A DNA stretch of 64,000 bases from Bacillota bacterium (GTDB lineage: Bacteria > Bacillota > SHA-98 > Ch115). The DNA lies in contig JABLXA010000017.1 of assembly GCA_013178415.1 (NCBI GenBank), forward strand, positions 1 to 64,000, given 5' to 3'. Positions within the stretch are counted from its first letter, which is position 1. Each line of letters opens with the position of its first letter. The position numbers and the translations under genes are program-made. Shown one piece after another: positions 8,947-17,023 of this stretch. The notes beneath the pieces were generated by a model, which ran no database searches, had not been told where the DNA came from, and was given only the letters and a program-made list of their open reading frames with translations.

Positions 8947-9020
8947 AGCAACGGGAGGTTCACCCGGGGAGTGGGGTAAGATAGATCATGGCGCTAAGGT
9001 TAGAATTGATTGTTATAAAT

Positions 9021-9063
9021 CCACGCGGGAAAGCCCGTGGTCTTAGCCGCGGGAGGACGTCAG
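9021..9063 (+). mobile_element. IS200/IS605-type right-end (omegaRNA hairpin) relic
   Basis: A CCCGTGG / CCGCGGG stem with the loop TCTTA, followed by AGGACGTCAG, has the form of the right end of TnpB-carrying IS605-group elements, where the reRNA scaffold ends. A competing stem with the upstream CCACGCGGG is also possible, as is usual there. No TnpB or TnpA gene remains, so this is a scar. Confidence 0.55.
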
Positions 9064-9125
9064 TTTTGTATTTCGAGTCATTTTGTTAGGTTGCCACAAG
9101 GGAGTCAGTGCGGAGGTGGGATACC

Positions 9126-9443
9126 ATGGAGCGTATAGAGCTACGTATACCACATGCTCTGAATATGCTGCCTAATAAAGAAAAGGGCATTTTCTCGAGG
9201 GCGATAGCATCTTCAGCCAAGCTGAGGATGGCAACCCTGGAGAAGAGGCTGAAGGATGCGCAAACCATGTTGCAGAGATTCGAGAATAAGTATGGCAAGT
9301 CTTATCGGGATTTCGAAAGCAGCTTCCCTGACGATGCCGATATGGAGATCCACGAGGATCTTGTGGAATGGGCCTTCTGGGATCGTGTGGCGGAGGATTG
9401 CTCTGCGGCCATAAATGGTTATAGACTTCTGACAGGTCGATGA
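9126..9443 (+). CDS. Probable antitoxin of the TumE-type pair
   Basis: A 105-aa, largely helical protein (AKLRMATLEKRLKDAQTML, then FENKYGKSYRDFE) with an acidic C-terminal half (DDADMEIHEDLVEWAFWD). Proteins of this size and pattern commonly precede DUF6516 (TumE-type) toxin genes and are taken as their antitoxins. The start chosen is ATG 9126, preceded by GGAGGTGGG; a GTG at 9108 is in frame but overlaps the ribosome binding site. It ends 13 bases before the toxin start, so the two form an operon. Confidence 0.65.
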   Translation: MERIELRIPHALNMLPNKEKGIFSRAIASSAKLRMATLEKRLKDAQTMLQRFENKYGKSYRDFESSFPDDADMEIHEDLVEWAFWDRVAEDCSAAINGYRLLTGR

Positions 9444-9456
9444 GGGAGACTGCCAG

Positions 9457-9834
9457 ATGGAATCTATTGAGGATTTGCTTACTGAATTTGGCGATATTGT
9501 ATCGGATATAGATGTTGATTCGATTTCCACTGACAAAGATGACTATAGGCATATTAAAGTCATACTTAGGTTTATTGACGGAAGTAGCCTGAGGATAAGT
9601 GAATTTGCCACCCCCGGTAAAAACCCCATTAGGTATAGCTACTATTGGCTAGATAGCTGCAGTAACCTGATTATTGGCTGGGATAATGCGCCTCACCACA
9701 GGAGTATCTCGACATTCCCGCATCACCAGCATGTTCGTCACTAGAATAATGTGTCACCATCGGAGAAGCGGAACCTCAAGGATGTTTTGTATGAGATCCG
9801 GAGCCGCATAGGGGGAGAGGTCGACGGGTGTTGA
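9457..9834 (+). pseudogene. TumE-type (DUF6516) toxin interrupted by an in-frame TAG
   Basis: The frame shows the DUF6516 pattern: a strand set around VILRFIDGSSLRISEF, then YSYYWLDS, IIGWDNAPHHRSISTFPHH. A TAG stops it at 9742-9744. The same frame continues without shift for another 29 codons (NNVSPSEKRNLKDVLYEI, then RSRIGG) and stops at TGA 9832-9834; this is the expected helical C-terminus of the family. A single change has therefore removed the last quarter of the protein. The upstream antitoxin is intact. Either the toxin is inactivated, or the short form or rare readthrough matters. Confidence 0.75.
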
Positions 9835-9851
9835 CGTAGTGCCTACCAATG

Positions 9852-10865
9852 CTATACCATATAGAGTATGGTGCCCTGCGGAAATGTCTTTTCAATCCGG
9901 GCGTGAAAGAACTCCCGGAGCTCCGCCATTAAATCGTCAGGATAGACATATTTACCATACCCGAATTGTCCGTACTTGAATCTGCGTTCCTTTTCGTCCA
10001 GCGGAACCTCTGTGCCGGGATATGCTTGCTGAATGATTCCCTTTGATCTTGTGGTGAAACGGTGAGTTATGAGTTCAAAAGTAACGGGGGTATCGCCCGG
10101 TATATACTCCTTTACTGTATCCAGCAGTCTTCCGTATTCCTCGCGCCACCCGCGAAACGCAAAGATGGGCCCGATTAGGAACCCGAGGGGGTATCCCGCT
10201 TCTAGTACCTTCTTGGCCGCCTCCAGCCTGAATCGGAGCCGCGGCGCTCCGGTTTCGAATCTCTTGATTACGGATTCACAGTTGATGCTAAACCTGATCT
10301 CGGTTTTTCCTCTGTGGTCGGCGCCTAACAGGCCGTCGATATCGGTATATTTAGTTACAAACCGGAACCTCGCATCATTCAGGAAAGCAAAGAATTTGAC
10401 TGCCTTTTGTATGGAGCCCGTCCAGCTTTCCACAGAGATAGGGTCCGACGTAGCAGCGCCTTCAAATATCGTCGTTTCTGGTCGGCGTTCATCTACATAC
10501 TCCCCGGCCCGATTCAGGATATCGTCGACGTTTACATAGACCTTAATATAGGGCCTTCTTCCAAGATTAGTATTGAGATAGCAGTACTGGCACAATCCAG
10601 GGCACCCGGAGGTCAATGGCAATTGGTAATGGGCAGATGGTTTGCAGGTCTGAAACTCCCGTCCCTGCCAGACTAGTACCACTATTGTCCGTTTGGCCGC
10701 TAAGAAACCCTCTCTGAATGTTTCATGCGAGGATACAGGGATCCTCTTTTCATAGACCAGCGTTCTTATCCCTCCGGCTTCGAACCGCTTCATGAGTTCG
10801 TTTCCCAGAGGATAAGAAAGGGCATTTCTCTGAATTAACGCCAGCTTCGGGATAAAAGGACTCAT
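9852..10865 (-). CDS. splB: Spore photoproduct lyase family radical SAM protein
   Basis: A 337-aa radical SAM enzyme. The cluster motif is CPGLCQYC within TSGCPGLCQYCYLNTNLG, followed by RPYIKVYVNVDDIL, TIFEGAATSDPISVE, VTKYTDIDGLLG and TEIRFSINCE, all typical of SplB. Family members repair the thymine dimer 5-thyminyl-5,6-dihydrothymine in germinating spores, using a cysteine-based hydrogen-atom relay near the C-terminal half. ATG 10865 was chosen; GGTGATAG lies just upstream and a GTG at 10874 is the alternative. It stands alone on the minus strand and its 3' end is duplicated at 5511-5585. Supports a spore-forming host, though SPL-like proteins occur elsewhere. Confidence 0.85.
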   Translation of the reverse strand: MSPFIPKLALIQRNALSYPLGNELMKRFEAGGIRTLVYEKRIPVSSHETFREGFLAAKRTIVVLVWQGREFQTCKPSAHYQLPLTSGCPGLCQYCYLNTNLGRRPYIKVYVNVDDILNRAGEYVDERRPETTIFEGAATSDPISVESWTGSIQKAVKFFAFLNDARFRFVTKYTDIDGLLGADHRGKTEIRFSINCESVIKRFETGAPRLRFRLEAAKKVLEAGYPLGFLIGPIFAFRGWREEYGRLLDTVKEYIPGDTPVTFELITHRFTTRSKGIIQQAYPGTEVPLDEKERRFKYGQFGYGKYVYPDDLMAELREFFHARIEKTFPQGTILYMV

Positions 10866-11281
10866 AACTATCACCCAATATACTATTTTGTCCAGGGCGC
10901 AAAGGAGAAATCGCTTCCCGTATTATATGGTGGAATACTAGACCCTTTGCGCCGCGGAAATCACCACAGGTTGCGAACTTCAACGTCACTGAAGGGATGT
11001 TCAAGACTATGGGAAATTCGCTGCCAAACTGATCAAACGACAAAGGAAAAGATCCTGGGATGGCGAAGATATAAGAAATTCATGAACCTAAAGGTGGAGG
11101 CGGCTATCCTGGACTTCACCAGCGCTGGCCTGTTCATGATGCTCAACTATAAAAATAACGTATCTTCCGGTGGGCAGGCAAACCGGCAGAAGAGAATACT
11201 CAGAATTGGCAAGCCAGAAGGGAGGCAGGCGGCTCTCCTCCCCGTCCTTACCGCCGGGGTCTCCAGTCCGCAGATTCCGTG
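10866..11281. other. Noncoding spacer between splB and the ANT(6)-like gene
   Basis: No convincing gene. Two parts (near 10887-10925 and 11096-11155) recur in the collapsed copy at 5587-5684. An open stretch with a lysine-rich start and the residues NLKVEAAILDFTSAGLFM near 11090-11150 may be a relic but belongs to no family I know. Confidence 0.4.
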
Positions 11282-12157
11282 ATGAAGAGTCAGATCGAAA
11301 TGGCATACAATGAGCTGATCCGGAGATTTATTTCCTGGGCCTGTAGCCGTGAGGATATCCGGACCGTTTTTATCGTTGGATCCCGGGCACGGGTAGATCA
11401 TCCTGCTGACGAATGGTCGGATCTTGACTTAGTTATCGTCACGAGAGATCCAGAATACATTTTGTCCTCATCGGAATGGTTGAAAGAGATAGGCGAATCA
11501 TGGATATCCTTCATCGAAGGCACTGCTGTGGGAGAAGGTAATGAGCGTCGCGTCCTATTTGAACATGGATTAGATGTAGACTTTGCTGTGATTCCAGACC
11601 AGCGGTTTAGAAAACTGGCTTCTAGTCCCGAGGTTGGAGATATATTTCAGCGTGGAATTCATGTGCTGCTGGATAAAGATAACCTCACGGTCGATTCGCC
11701 TTCTTCATCCGGAAAGGCTCCGGACATACCTTCATCTTTTCCACCGTCAGAAAGGGACTTCGTTAATCTCATAAACGACTTTTGGTACCACGCGGTGTGG
11801 ACTGCGAAGAAGTTGTTGCGAGGGGAATTGTGGACGGCGGTATTCTGCCTGAATTGTTATATGCATAGTAAAGTGTTGCGTGTCTTGGAATGCCATGCAA
11901 GAGCCGTAAACGGTGCCGGCTATGATACCTGGCACAGGGGGCGTTTTCTTGAGGAGTGGGCGGATAGGCGCGCTCTGGAGGGATTACGGAGTTCTTTTGC
12001 CTATTATGATGAAGATGATGCCTGGCGTGCATTGATATCTATTATGGATCTATTCCGGTGGCTGGCTGTTGAGACCGCTGGAAGACTGGGTTTCCACTAC
12101 CCGGTGTTTGAAGATGAGCGGGCGACGGAGTGGGTAAAAAGTCATTTGTTTCCCTGA
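11282..12157 (+). CDS. ANT(6)/AadS-like nucleotidyltransferase
   Basis: 291 aa. The nucleotidyltransferase core is VFIVGSRARVDHPADEWSD plus LDLVIV near residue 30-55 (GS...DxD) with a third acidic residue in LDVDFAVIPD. The C-terminal half has the helical ANT(6) pattern (NDFWYHAVWTAKKLLRGELW). Family members adenylylate position 6 of streptomycin; distant chromosomal members may have other substrates, so resistance is not claimed. ATG 11282 follows a GTG codon; no strong ribosome binding site. Fragments of this gene are present in the collapsed copy at 5686-5796, and a second, truncated member lies at 27434. Confidence 0.75.
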   Translation: MKSQIEMAYNELIRRFISWACSREDIRTVFIVGSRARVDHPADEWSDLDLVIVTRDPEYILSSSEWLKEIGESWISFIEGTAVGEGNERRVLFEHGLDVDFAVIPDQRFRKLASSPEVGDIFQRGIHVLLDKDNLTVDSPSSSGKAPDIPSSFPPSERDFVNLINDFWYHAVWTAKKLLRGELWTAVFCLNCYMHSKVLRVLECHARAVNGAGYDTWHRGRFLEEWADRRALEGLRSSFAYYDEDDAWRALISIMDLFRWLAVETAGRLGFHYPVFEDERATEWVKSHLFP

Positions 12158-12227
12158 TAGTTATCGATTCCGGGCCCCGATGGCATCGCTGACACCGGAG
12201 AGAGTGGAAACTGGGTAAATGAGATTA

Positions 12228-12245
12228 CCCCGGCCGGAGCCGGGG
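12228..12245 (+). terminator. Possible terminator hairpin after the ANT(6)-like gene
   Basis: Perfect CCCCGGC / GCCGGGG stem with a four-base loop (CGGA), 70 bases past the stop codon. There is no T run, so termination strength is doubtful. Confidence 0.35.
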
Positions 12246-12365
12246 CAATGATAAGGTGAATCTGATTGGCTCGGATACAATCACGCATCCTCAAGGACGC
12301 GGACGCTGGCATACCTTATATGGTTCATGGCAGGGGAGCGACCATGCCTTCATTCTCCGGCGGAC

Positions 12366-12710
12366 AGTGTTAGCTACTAACACTATTCCCGACTCCCGGC
12401 GGATAATGCTGGCCACTAGCATTGTCTGCGGTGGATAGTGCTGACCGCCAGCGCTGTTCCCTGGGGATAATGCTGGCCATTAACATCGTCCTCAACGTAC
12501 AGTGCTAACCGCCAGCATCGTCCCCGGCGAACAGTGCTAACCGTTAACCCTATTCCGGATGGACGATGCTAATCATTAGCATTGTCCCCGTCGGACGGTG
12601 CTAAGTATCAGCACCATCATCGCCGCATGGTGCTGGCCACCAGCACTATCCCCGCTGCGTAGTGCTGGCCGCGAGCATTGCCCCGCTGGATAGTGCTGGC
12701 TACTGACACC
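12366..12710. repeat. Hairpin array B: eleven units of the same 32-bp family as array A
   Basis: Arms start at 12366, then at 12405, 12437, 12469, 12501, 12533, 12565, 12597, 12629, 12661 and 12692; the pitch is exactly 32 bases over most steps. Stems with fully or almost fully complementary arms differ in sequence: AGTGTTAG/CTAACACT, AATGCTGG/CTAGCATT, GATGCTAA/TTAGCATT, GGTGCTAA/TCAGCACC, GGTGCTGG/CCAGCACT. Loops are CTA, CCA, TCA or GTA. Some units carry mismatches. No spacers of unique sequence exist, so it is not CRISPR. Confidence 0.85.
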
Positions 12711-12889
12711 GTTCCTGGCTGAAAGGCTGTGGATGCACTGGAGCTGATGCCGCCCGTTCTATTCCTCAGTTCGAAAGCGGCCGCCATCTCCAACAAGTCG
12801 AGGGTGGCCACTATCCCCAGCAAGTTTCTCTCGCCGAGGACCTTCAACATAGCCGACAAATGTGGATTTGACGGAGTATATTTAAGGTA

Positions 12890-12990
12890 GGCACCCATGC
12901 CGGTTTAACCAGCATCACCAGGGGGATGAAAACCGTCGCGCATATTTCAGGTTAGTCCCCCATGCCGGTCTAGCTGGCACCATCAGAGGC
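12890..12990. repeat. Two units of a 65-bp repeat family (family C)
   Basis: Each unit begins CATGCCGG, contains a short palindrome (TGCCGG-tttaa-CCAGCA; GCCGG-tctag-CTGGC), then ACCATCAGA or similar and GGATGAAAACCG. Starts are 65 bases apart (12897, 12962). The same family has four units at 50784-51010. Confidence 0.7.
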
Positions 12991-13032
12991 ACCAGATTTG
13001 ACGACATGGCGAGGGTCGTGGATATGACGCAC

Positions 13033-13104
13033 TTGTGGACTTATGGATAACCCCTTCAGGGTTACCCACAGGGTCCACAACTGCTTGGACAACGCTTCGC
13101 GTTG
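13033..13104. repeat. Nested inverted repeats with DnaA-box-like sequence
   Basis: TTGTGGAC at 13033-13040 pairs with GTCCACAA at 13073-13080; inside it, TAACCC pairs with GGGTTA. A second perfect hairpin, CAACGC-ttc-GCGTTG, lies at 13090-13104, and TATCCACAAC follows at 13111-13120. Further on, 13136-13256 is bounded by roughly complementary TTTATAGATCTACAA and TTGGATATCTATAA. No coding sequence. Confidence 0.55.
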
Positions 13105-13309
13105 CCCACATATCCACAACTCCGGAGGCTACATTGGTTTATAGATCTACAATGTCAATCTTAGAAGTTGCCTCGGGCAGGGAGGGCATGCATAAAAGGG
13201 CGCGGCCGTAGTATGCCCGGGCATTGCTTCAACTTCGGAGTTGGATATCTATAATTCATGGAGAACGGAGATAGGGCGAGACCGAGAAACCCGGCTTCAA
13301 GAGATTGAG

Positions 13310-13447
13310 ATAGGGGTGGAGAGGTTGCTCAAATGGACCAGTGATCTTTCCACCGCGACATCGGAGTAATCAATGATCAGCACAGGGAGCTTTTCAAAAG
13401 GGTCAATAGTCTGATCTCATCTGTTGGCCAGGGTAAGGGGAAAGATT
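13310..13447 (+). pseudogene. Bacteriohemerythrin N-terminal relic
   Basis: Reads LLKWTSDLST, then after a small frameshift GVINDQHRELFKRVNSLISS, against LLKWTEDLST and GVIDDQHKELFKRVNSLLSS in the intact gene at 17024. The two-base disruption is in the codons for TG near 13352. After about 13447 similarity is lost. This is the second decayed hemerythrin in the island. Confidence 0.8.
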
Positions 13448-13625
13448 GGATAGCCGCGGTAGTTCCCCCATGGCGGTCTCCGGCCGTCGCCATCGAGAGG
13501 ATGAAAATGGCAGCTGCCGGCTATTGTCAAGGTAGGCTTTCCCAGTGGCTATGTTGTAATGCATTTTGGCACTGATGAGTAGTATATTGGCAGTAGTATA
13601 TCCCCCATCCATCTGTGGCGCAACA

Positions 13626-14546
13626 TCAAGACAAGTATTGGTCGAGGTCTTCTAGCTTCTCGATCTCGAATATGTTCTCTGCAATCGTCTCAAGGGTAAA
13701 CACATCCTGAGATTTGATTTTCTCAAGATATTCGGGTGGAAGCTTCTTAAACTTCTTACGAAGCTGCCGCAAAGTGAGTTCAGAAAGAGCTTCCCTCTTG
13801 CCTTTCTCTATACCCTTTTCTATACCCTTCTCTATACCTTTCTCTATACCCTCTTCCAGGATCAATTGATATCCGGCAGATTGTCTGATGTCAAACATAT
13901 CCACTACCTCCCTGAAAATCCTCTCGATAATCACCTTACCAAATGCCAACCCAGCGAAAATCTCCGCCATAACCAGGGTCTTCTGTTTTTCCTCAAGCCC
14001 CATGGGACTGTTTATAATGTCATCCACACATTCCTTCAAAAACTCATCCGGCTTTTCCCTGCGAGTCTTCCTTTCAGCCAAAGGCAAGAGCGCATATACC
14101 TCTGGTATGCCTGCAGATTTAAGAGATTCCCGGGTTAGTGCACCAATATCCACAATCTTATACCGGTAATTTAGCCCGCCGAGATTTCCCCGGTCGCACG
14201 CAATGTTGTCTTTCATATGGGGCGGATAAGACCCAAGGTAGAGTAAAATCTGATACGGGAAGTCCCCGTATGAGTCATAGATTTCAGTCGCATACCGGAG
14301 CATCCTCACCTGCATTTTTGGGTCGTCTGTCGTTTGAAACTCCATATGACAAATGGCAGGCTCATTTCCACTTAAGCCCCTCACGACCAGGTCAGAGGAC
14401 TTCATCTCGATCCGGTTAAACTCCACATTGAGAGGCCGGACATCCTCCAGAGTTATCCCGCCAAAATATTCTATTAATCCTTCCTCGCTGCCTGAGAATA
14501 AATTCTTGATGGTTACATCGTATTTCTGTCCCGTCTGTTCCGGCAA
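13626..14546 (-). CDS. Rpn-family recombination-promoting nuclease/transposase-like protein
   Basis: 306 aa, intact. The PD-(D/E)XK core is seen as D52 in SSDLVVRGL and E69/Q71 in CHMEFQ, followed by QVRMLRYATEIYD and FPYQILLYLG. The C-terminal half is helical with a perfect tandem GIEKGIEKGIEK repeat around residue 232 and a KKFKKLPPEYLEKI segment. Rpn proteins (RpnA-E of E. coli) are DNA endonucleases that stimulate recombination-mediated transfer. TTG start with GGGAGGGG seven bases upstream. Transcribed away from array B, about 900 bases from it. The DNA of the GIEK repeat can change copy number by slippage. A truncated paralogue lies at 7920-8639. Confidence 0.8.
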   Translation of the reverse strand: MPEQTGQKYDVTIKNLFSGSEEGLIEYFGGITLEDVRPLNVEFNRIEMKSSDLVVRGLSGNEPAICHMEFQTTDDPKMQVRMLRYATEIYDSYGDFPYQILLYLGSYPPHMKDNIACDRGNLGGLNYRYKIVDIGALTRESLKSAGIPEVYALLPLAERKTRREKPDEFLKECVDDIINSPMGLEEKQKTLVMAEIFAGLAFGKVIIERIFREVVDMFDIRQSAGYQLILEEGIEKGIEKGIEKGIEKGKREALSELTLRQLRKKFKKLPPEYLEKIKSQDVFTLETIAENIFEIEKLEDLDQYLS

Positions 14547-14849
14547 ATTAACCCCTCCCGACCTGGTTCTAGTTTTAGTTTACCACATTTATGCAGGACT
14601 CTCAATCGGCATTGAGTAGCTGGCAGGGTTACATCAAAGCCGCGCCGGGAATCCTAGTGGGACCTTCCTAGTTAGTGCACAGACAAAAGCGAGAATCCAG
14701 GTACCGCAAAGGTTTCCGACCTTGTACTCCTGTTACTAACTGGCTAGCCGGTGCATCGCCTCCAGATTGAGAGGTTGGGCAAGCATGCATTATTGCGCCT
14801 CATTTTTTGGTCCGAATAAGCGGAAGAAATCAATTACCTTATTATTGCT
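14547..14849. other. Spacer upstream of the Rpn gene
   Basis: No gene recognised. The region presumably holds the Rpn promoter on the minus strand, but no clear hexamers stand out. Confidence 0.3.
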
Positions 14850-14909
14850 ATCTGTGGCGAGTGAAATTCCAACAAGAGCAACCACATACTGCCGGTAGAT
14901 GGTTTTGAA
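14850..14909. repeat. Dispersed repeat R2, copy 1
   Basis: Sixty bases that recur at 16515-16575 with about seven differences (shared core ACAAGAGCAACCACAT and GGTAGATGGTTTTGAA). The two copies flank the VapBC locus as direct repeats. Confidence 0.75.
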
Positions 14910-15017
14910 CCTGATTTTCCATGAGGTCGCCCATATCGTCCACGGGCGCGGAGCCTAGCTCCAGGTGCTGCCGCGTGTCGGCAGATAGGAAAGCCGATAG
15001 CATGCTGGATTGTGCCC

Positions 15018-15055
15018 TTGACTATTTGCTTCTTTTGTCTTACTCTAAAGTAAGA
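15018..15055 (+). promoter_or_regulatory. Promoter and operator of vapBC
   Basis: TTGACT at 15018-15023, 17-base spacer, TACTCT at 15041-15046. The inverted repeat TCTTAC (15038-15043) / GTAAGA (15050-15055) overlaps the -10 box and is a fitting autoregulatory site for the AbrB-type antitoxin. Confidence 0.55.
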
Positions 15056-15074
15056 GGATGGGGAGGTGGTCAGC

Positions 15075-15371
15075 GTGGAAGGCACGTACGTATCATCGAA
15101 GGGGCAGGTTGTCATACCAAAGGCGGTCAGAGATGCAGCGGGCCTTAGAGTCGGAACAAGACTCAAAGTTACTCTGAAAGAGGACGGGATATTGCTGACT
15201 CCCGTGCGTGCGGAGACTGCCGATGTCCTGTATGGCCGTTTTAGGGGCCAGGATTTAATTGCCGATCTGGAAGCTGAACATCGGGCTGAGGTTCGACGGG
15301 ATTCCGAGATTGGGGCTCCGCGAAAGGCATCCGGAAGGTCGACCAACACAAAGGGGGCCCGAAAACCTTGA
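15075..15371 (+). CDS. vapB: AbrB/MazE-fold antitoxin (VapB-like)
   Basis: 98 aa. The N-terminal swapped-hairpin AbrB domain is clear: GTYVSSKGQVVIPKAVRDAA followed by GLRVGTRLKVTLKEDG and ILLTP. The remainder is a charged tail that would wrap the partner toxin. GTG start at 15075 with GGGAGGTGG upstream; a GTG at 15066 lies inside that site. It overlaps the toxin gene by four bases. Binds its own promoter and neutralises VapC. Confidence 0.85.
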   Translation: MEGTYVSSKGQVVIPKAVRDAAGLRVGTRLKVTLKEDGILLTPVRAETADVLYGRFRGQDLIADLEAEHRAEVRRDSEIGAPRKASGRSTNTKGARKP

Positions 15372-15826
15372 CCCTACATCGAGTTACCCTTGATTCCTGG
15401 GCCATCCTGGCATGGCTCCAAGGTGAACCTTCAGGCAGCATAGTGAGAGACCTTTTGATGTGGCGCATGGGACATGCCTCAGCTAGTGAGTCCCTTGAAT
15501 CCATATTCCAGCGGGCCGGTGGGCCTCCAGAGGTATTTCTCAATATCATAAACCTTGGAGAGGTGTTTTATATCCTGGGGAGAAAGCTCGGGGAGCGGAC
15601 CGCTTTCGAAACAATACGGCAGGTTCAAGCTATGCCTTTAGAGATCGTTCCAGCCGATGATAAGACAGTCTTTGATGCTGCGCGCATAAAGGTCAGAAAC
15701 CGTGTATCATATGCTGATGCATTCGCCATAGTTACCGCCAAAAAGAAGGGTGCCATACTTTTGACAGGTGATCCTGAAATGCGGGATGTGGCAGATGTCA
15801 AGGTTCATTATATGCGGGGAGCGTAA
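15368..15826 (+). CDS. vapC: PIN-domain ribonuclease toxin (VapC-like)
   Basis: 152 aa PIN domain. The acidic residues expected for metal binding are present: D in VTLDSWAIL, E in INLGEVFYIL, D in VSYADAFAI and D in LLTGDPEM. The TTG start overlaps the antitoxin stop (TTGA). VapC toxins cleave tRNA or rRNA in the cytosol. Segment 30-60 is longer than in minimal PIN proteins. The pair appears intact and is bracketed by R2 repeats. Confidence 0.85.
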   Translation: MTLHRVTLDSWAILAWLQGEPSGSIVRDLLMWRMGHASASESLESIFQRAGGPPEVFLNIINLGEVFYILGRKLGERTAFETIRQVQAMPLEIVPADDKTVFDAARIKVRNRVSYADAFAIVTAKKKGAILLTGDPEMRDVADVKVHYMRGA

Positions 15827-15989
15827 GCAAGGCCACTTAGGCTTCATGTCAAGGATCGTCGAAGGAACACATCGAGACTCATGGAAAGGGTAATTGCGAT
15901 ATTCGTTGAATAATGCTAGTGGCCATGGGTGTAGTGATTGGGCCATGTCTTGCGGAAGGAATTTGCGCATGCCAATGTCCTTTTCGTAG

Positions 15990-16109
15990 AACATAATGCT
16001 TAACCTCCCGCGGGATATTCTTCCCGAAGGGGCCAGGCCAGGCGATGTTCTATCTATTATCGTCAGAGTTGATGAGGCGGCGACAAAGGAGAGGACAAGG
16101 CGGTCATAG
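15990..16109 (+). pseudogene. DUF3006 protein, 5'-truncated
   Basis: Reads NIMLNLPRDILPEGARPGDV, then LSIIVRVDEAATKERTRRS and a stop. This is the C-terminal half of DUF3006, a small barrel-like domain of unknown function. The N-terminal strand (YIIDRxEGDWAVIE) is absent and no ribosome binding site precedes it. A second copy at 20332 keeps exactly the missing N-terminal half. Confidence 0.7.
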
Positions 16110-16114
16110 AGACT

Positions 16115-16253
16115 CCTTGTACAGCCCGCCTGGTCTAGGCTTCCAGCGAGAGGCTCACCGAATCCGCATCCTTCGTGCCATGTGACCGGGCCCCCAATAG
16201 GAAAGCAAACCTCAAATCAAGGGAAAGACTGCCACACTGTTCTTGACACGTAC
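16115..16253. repeat. Dispersed repeat R1, copy 2
   Basis: 139 bases matching 8764-8901. The last shared bases are TTGACACGTAC; the flanks differ on both sides. Confidence 0.8.
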
Positions 16254-16256
16254 TCC

Positions 16257-16440
16257 GTTTTTCATTTTGTAAAGCTGGCCGCGCGCAAGTTCTTTGGGCA
16301 TAAGCCGGTATGGATCGGCGCCGATCAGGTTCAGGTAGCTACCACCGAAAAGCTTCTTGTCGACTGTCTCAATTTTCCCTAGTACGCCAGGGGGATCAGA
16401 GAGGTTGCCAAGCTACTGTGGCATGGCAGGCAAACTCACG
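16257..16440 (+). pseudogene. AbiEi-type antitoxin, C-terminal relic
   Basis: Reads FHFVKLAARKFFGHKPVWIG, then VQVATTEKLLVDCLNFP, TAG (16380-16382), then YARGIREVAKLLWHGR. This is the middle of the AbiEi effector domain, where families have a xVRVAxPEKTLLDCLDxP motif followed by GGIxEV. The N-terminal winged helix and the end are missing and the frame holds a stop. It abuts repeat R1. Confidence 0.6.
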
Positions 16441-16514
16441 TCCAGGCGGAAAAGGGCCTACCTGAGCGCTCTGTCGAGCACGACTATTGCCTAAGTAGTA
16501 GACAGGATTATCTC

Positions 16515-16575
16515 GATCCGTGGCGAATGAAATTGTAACAAGAGCAACCACATGCTACCGGTAGATGGTTTTGAA
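16515..16575. repeat. Dispersed repeat R2, copy 2
   Basis: Matches 14850-14909 in direct orientation. Downstream, 16576-17020 has no recognisable gene; it includes a short run of near-repeats of TCACCGG/TCAGCC around 16950-17010. Confidence 0.75.
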
Positions 16576-17023
16576 ACAGCCTGGGAGAATAAAATATGGT
16601 GTGGATATCAAGTTCTCTTGACTATCATAGTCACGCCGAAGAGGATGATTTATGCTTTGGTTAGGTGGTAGCCATGGTTGAGCATGGGTTGCGAATGAGC
16701 ACAGAAGGCGAAGAAGTAAGAGATGGGGTACCCCTCTCTGGTTGCGAATGTTTTTAAGGGTGTGCAGGAAACCCTCTGTTACATCGCGATGGCAGAGTTA
16801 CGATATAATGGGCGGAGAAAGGTACGCGTACCGAGCGGGATTCTGGACTAATACCGGTTGATCAGGGTTACGGAACACAACAGCGTCTATACTGCCGATA
16901 TTGCACCGGCAAGGCCCAGGCACATGCGTTTGCCGCTGGAGCGCCGGATTACCGGTCAGCCAGATCATCGGGTCACCGGCCCACTGGACCACTGGGTCAC
17001 CAGCCGGGGCTGAGAGATAAGAA

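Noticed and set aside
7600-12710. CRISPR arrays
   Set aside because: The 32-bp units repeat over their whole length with no unique spacers, and no cas genes are present.
13033-13120. Chromosomal replication origin
   Set aside because: Only one DnaA-box-like sequence, and no dnaA, dnaN or related genes nearby.
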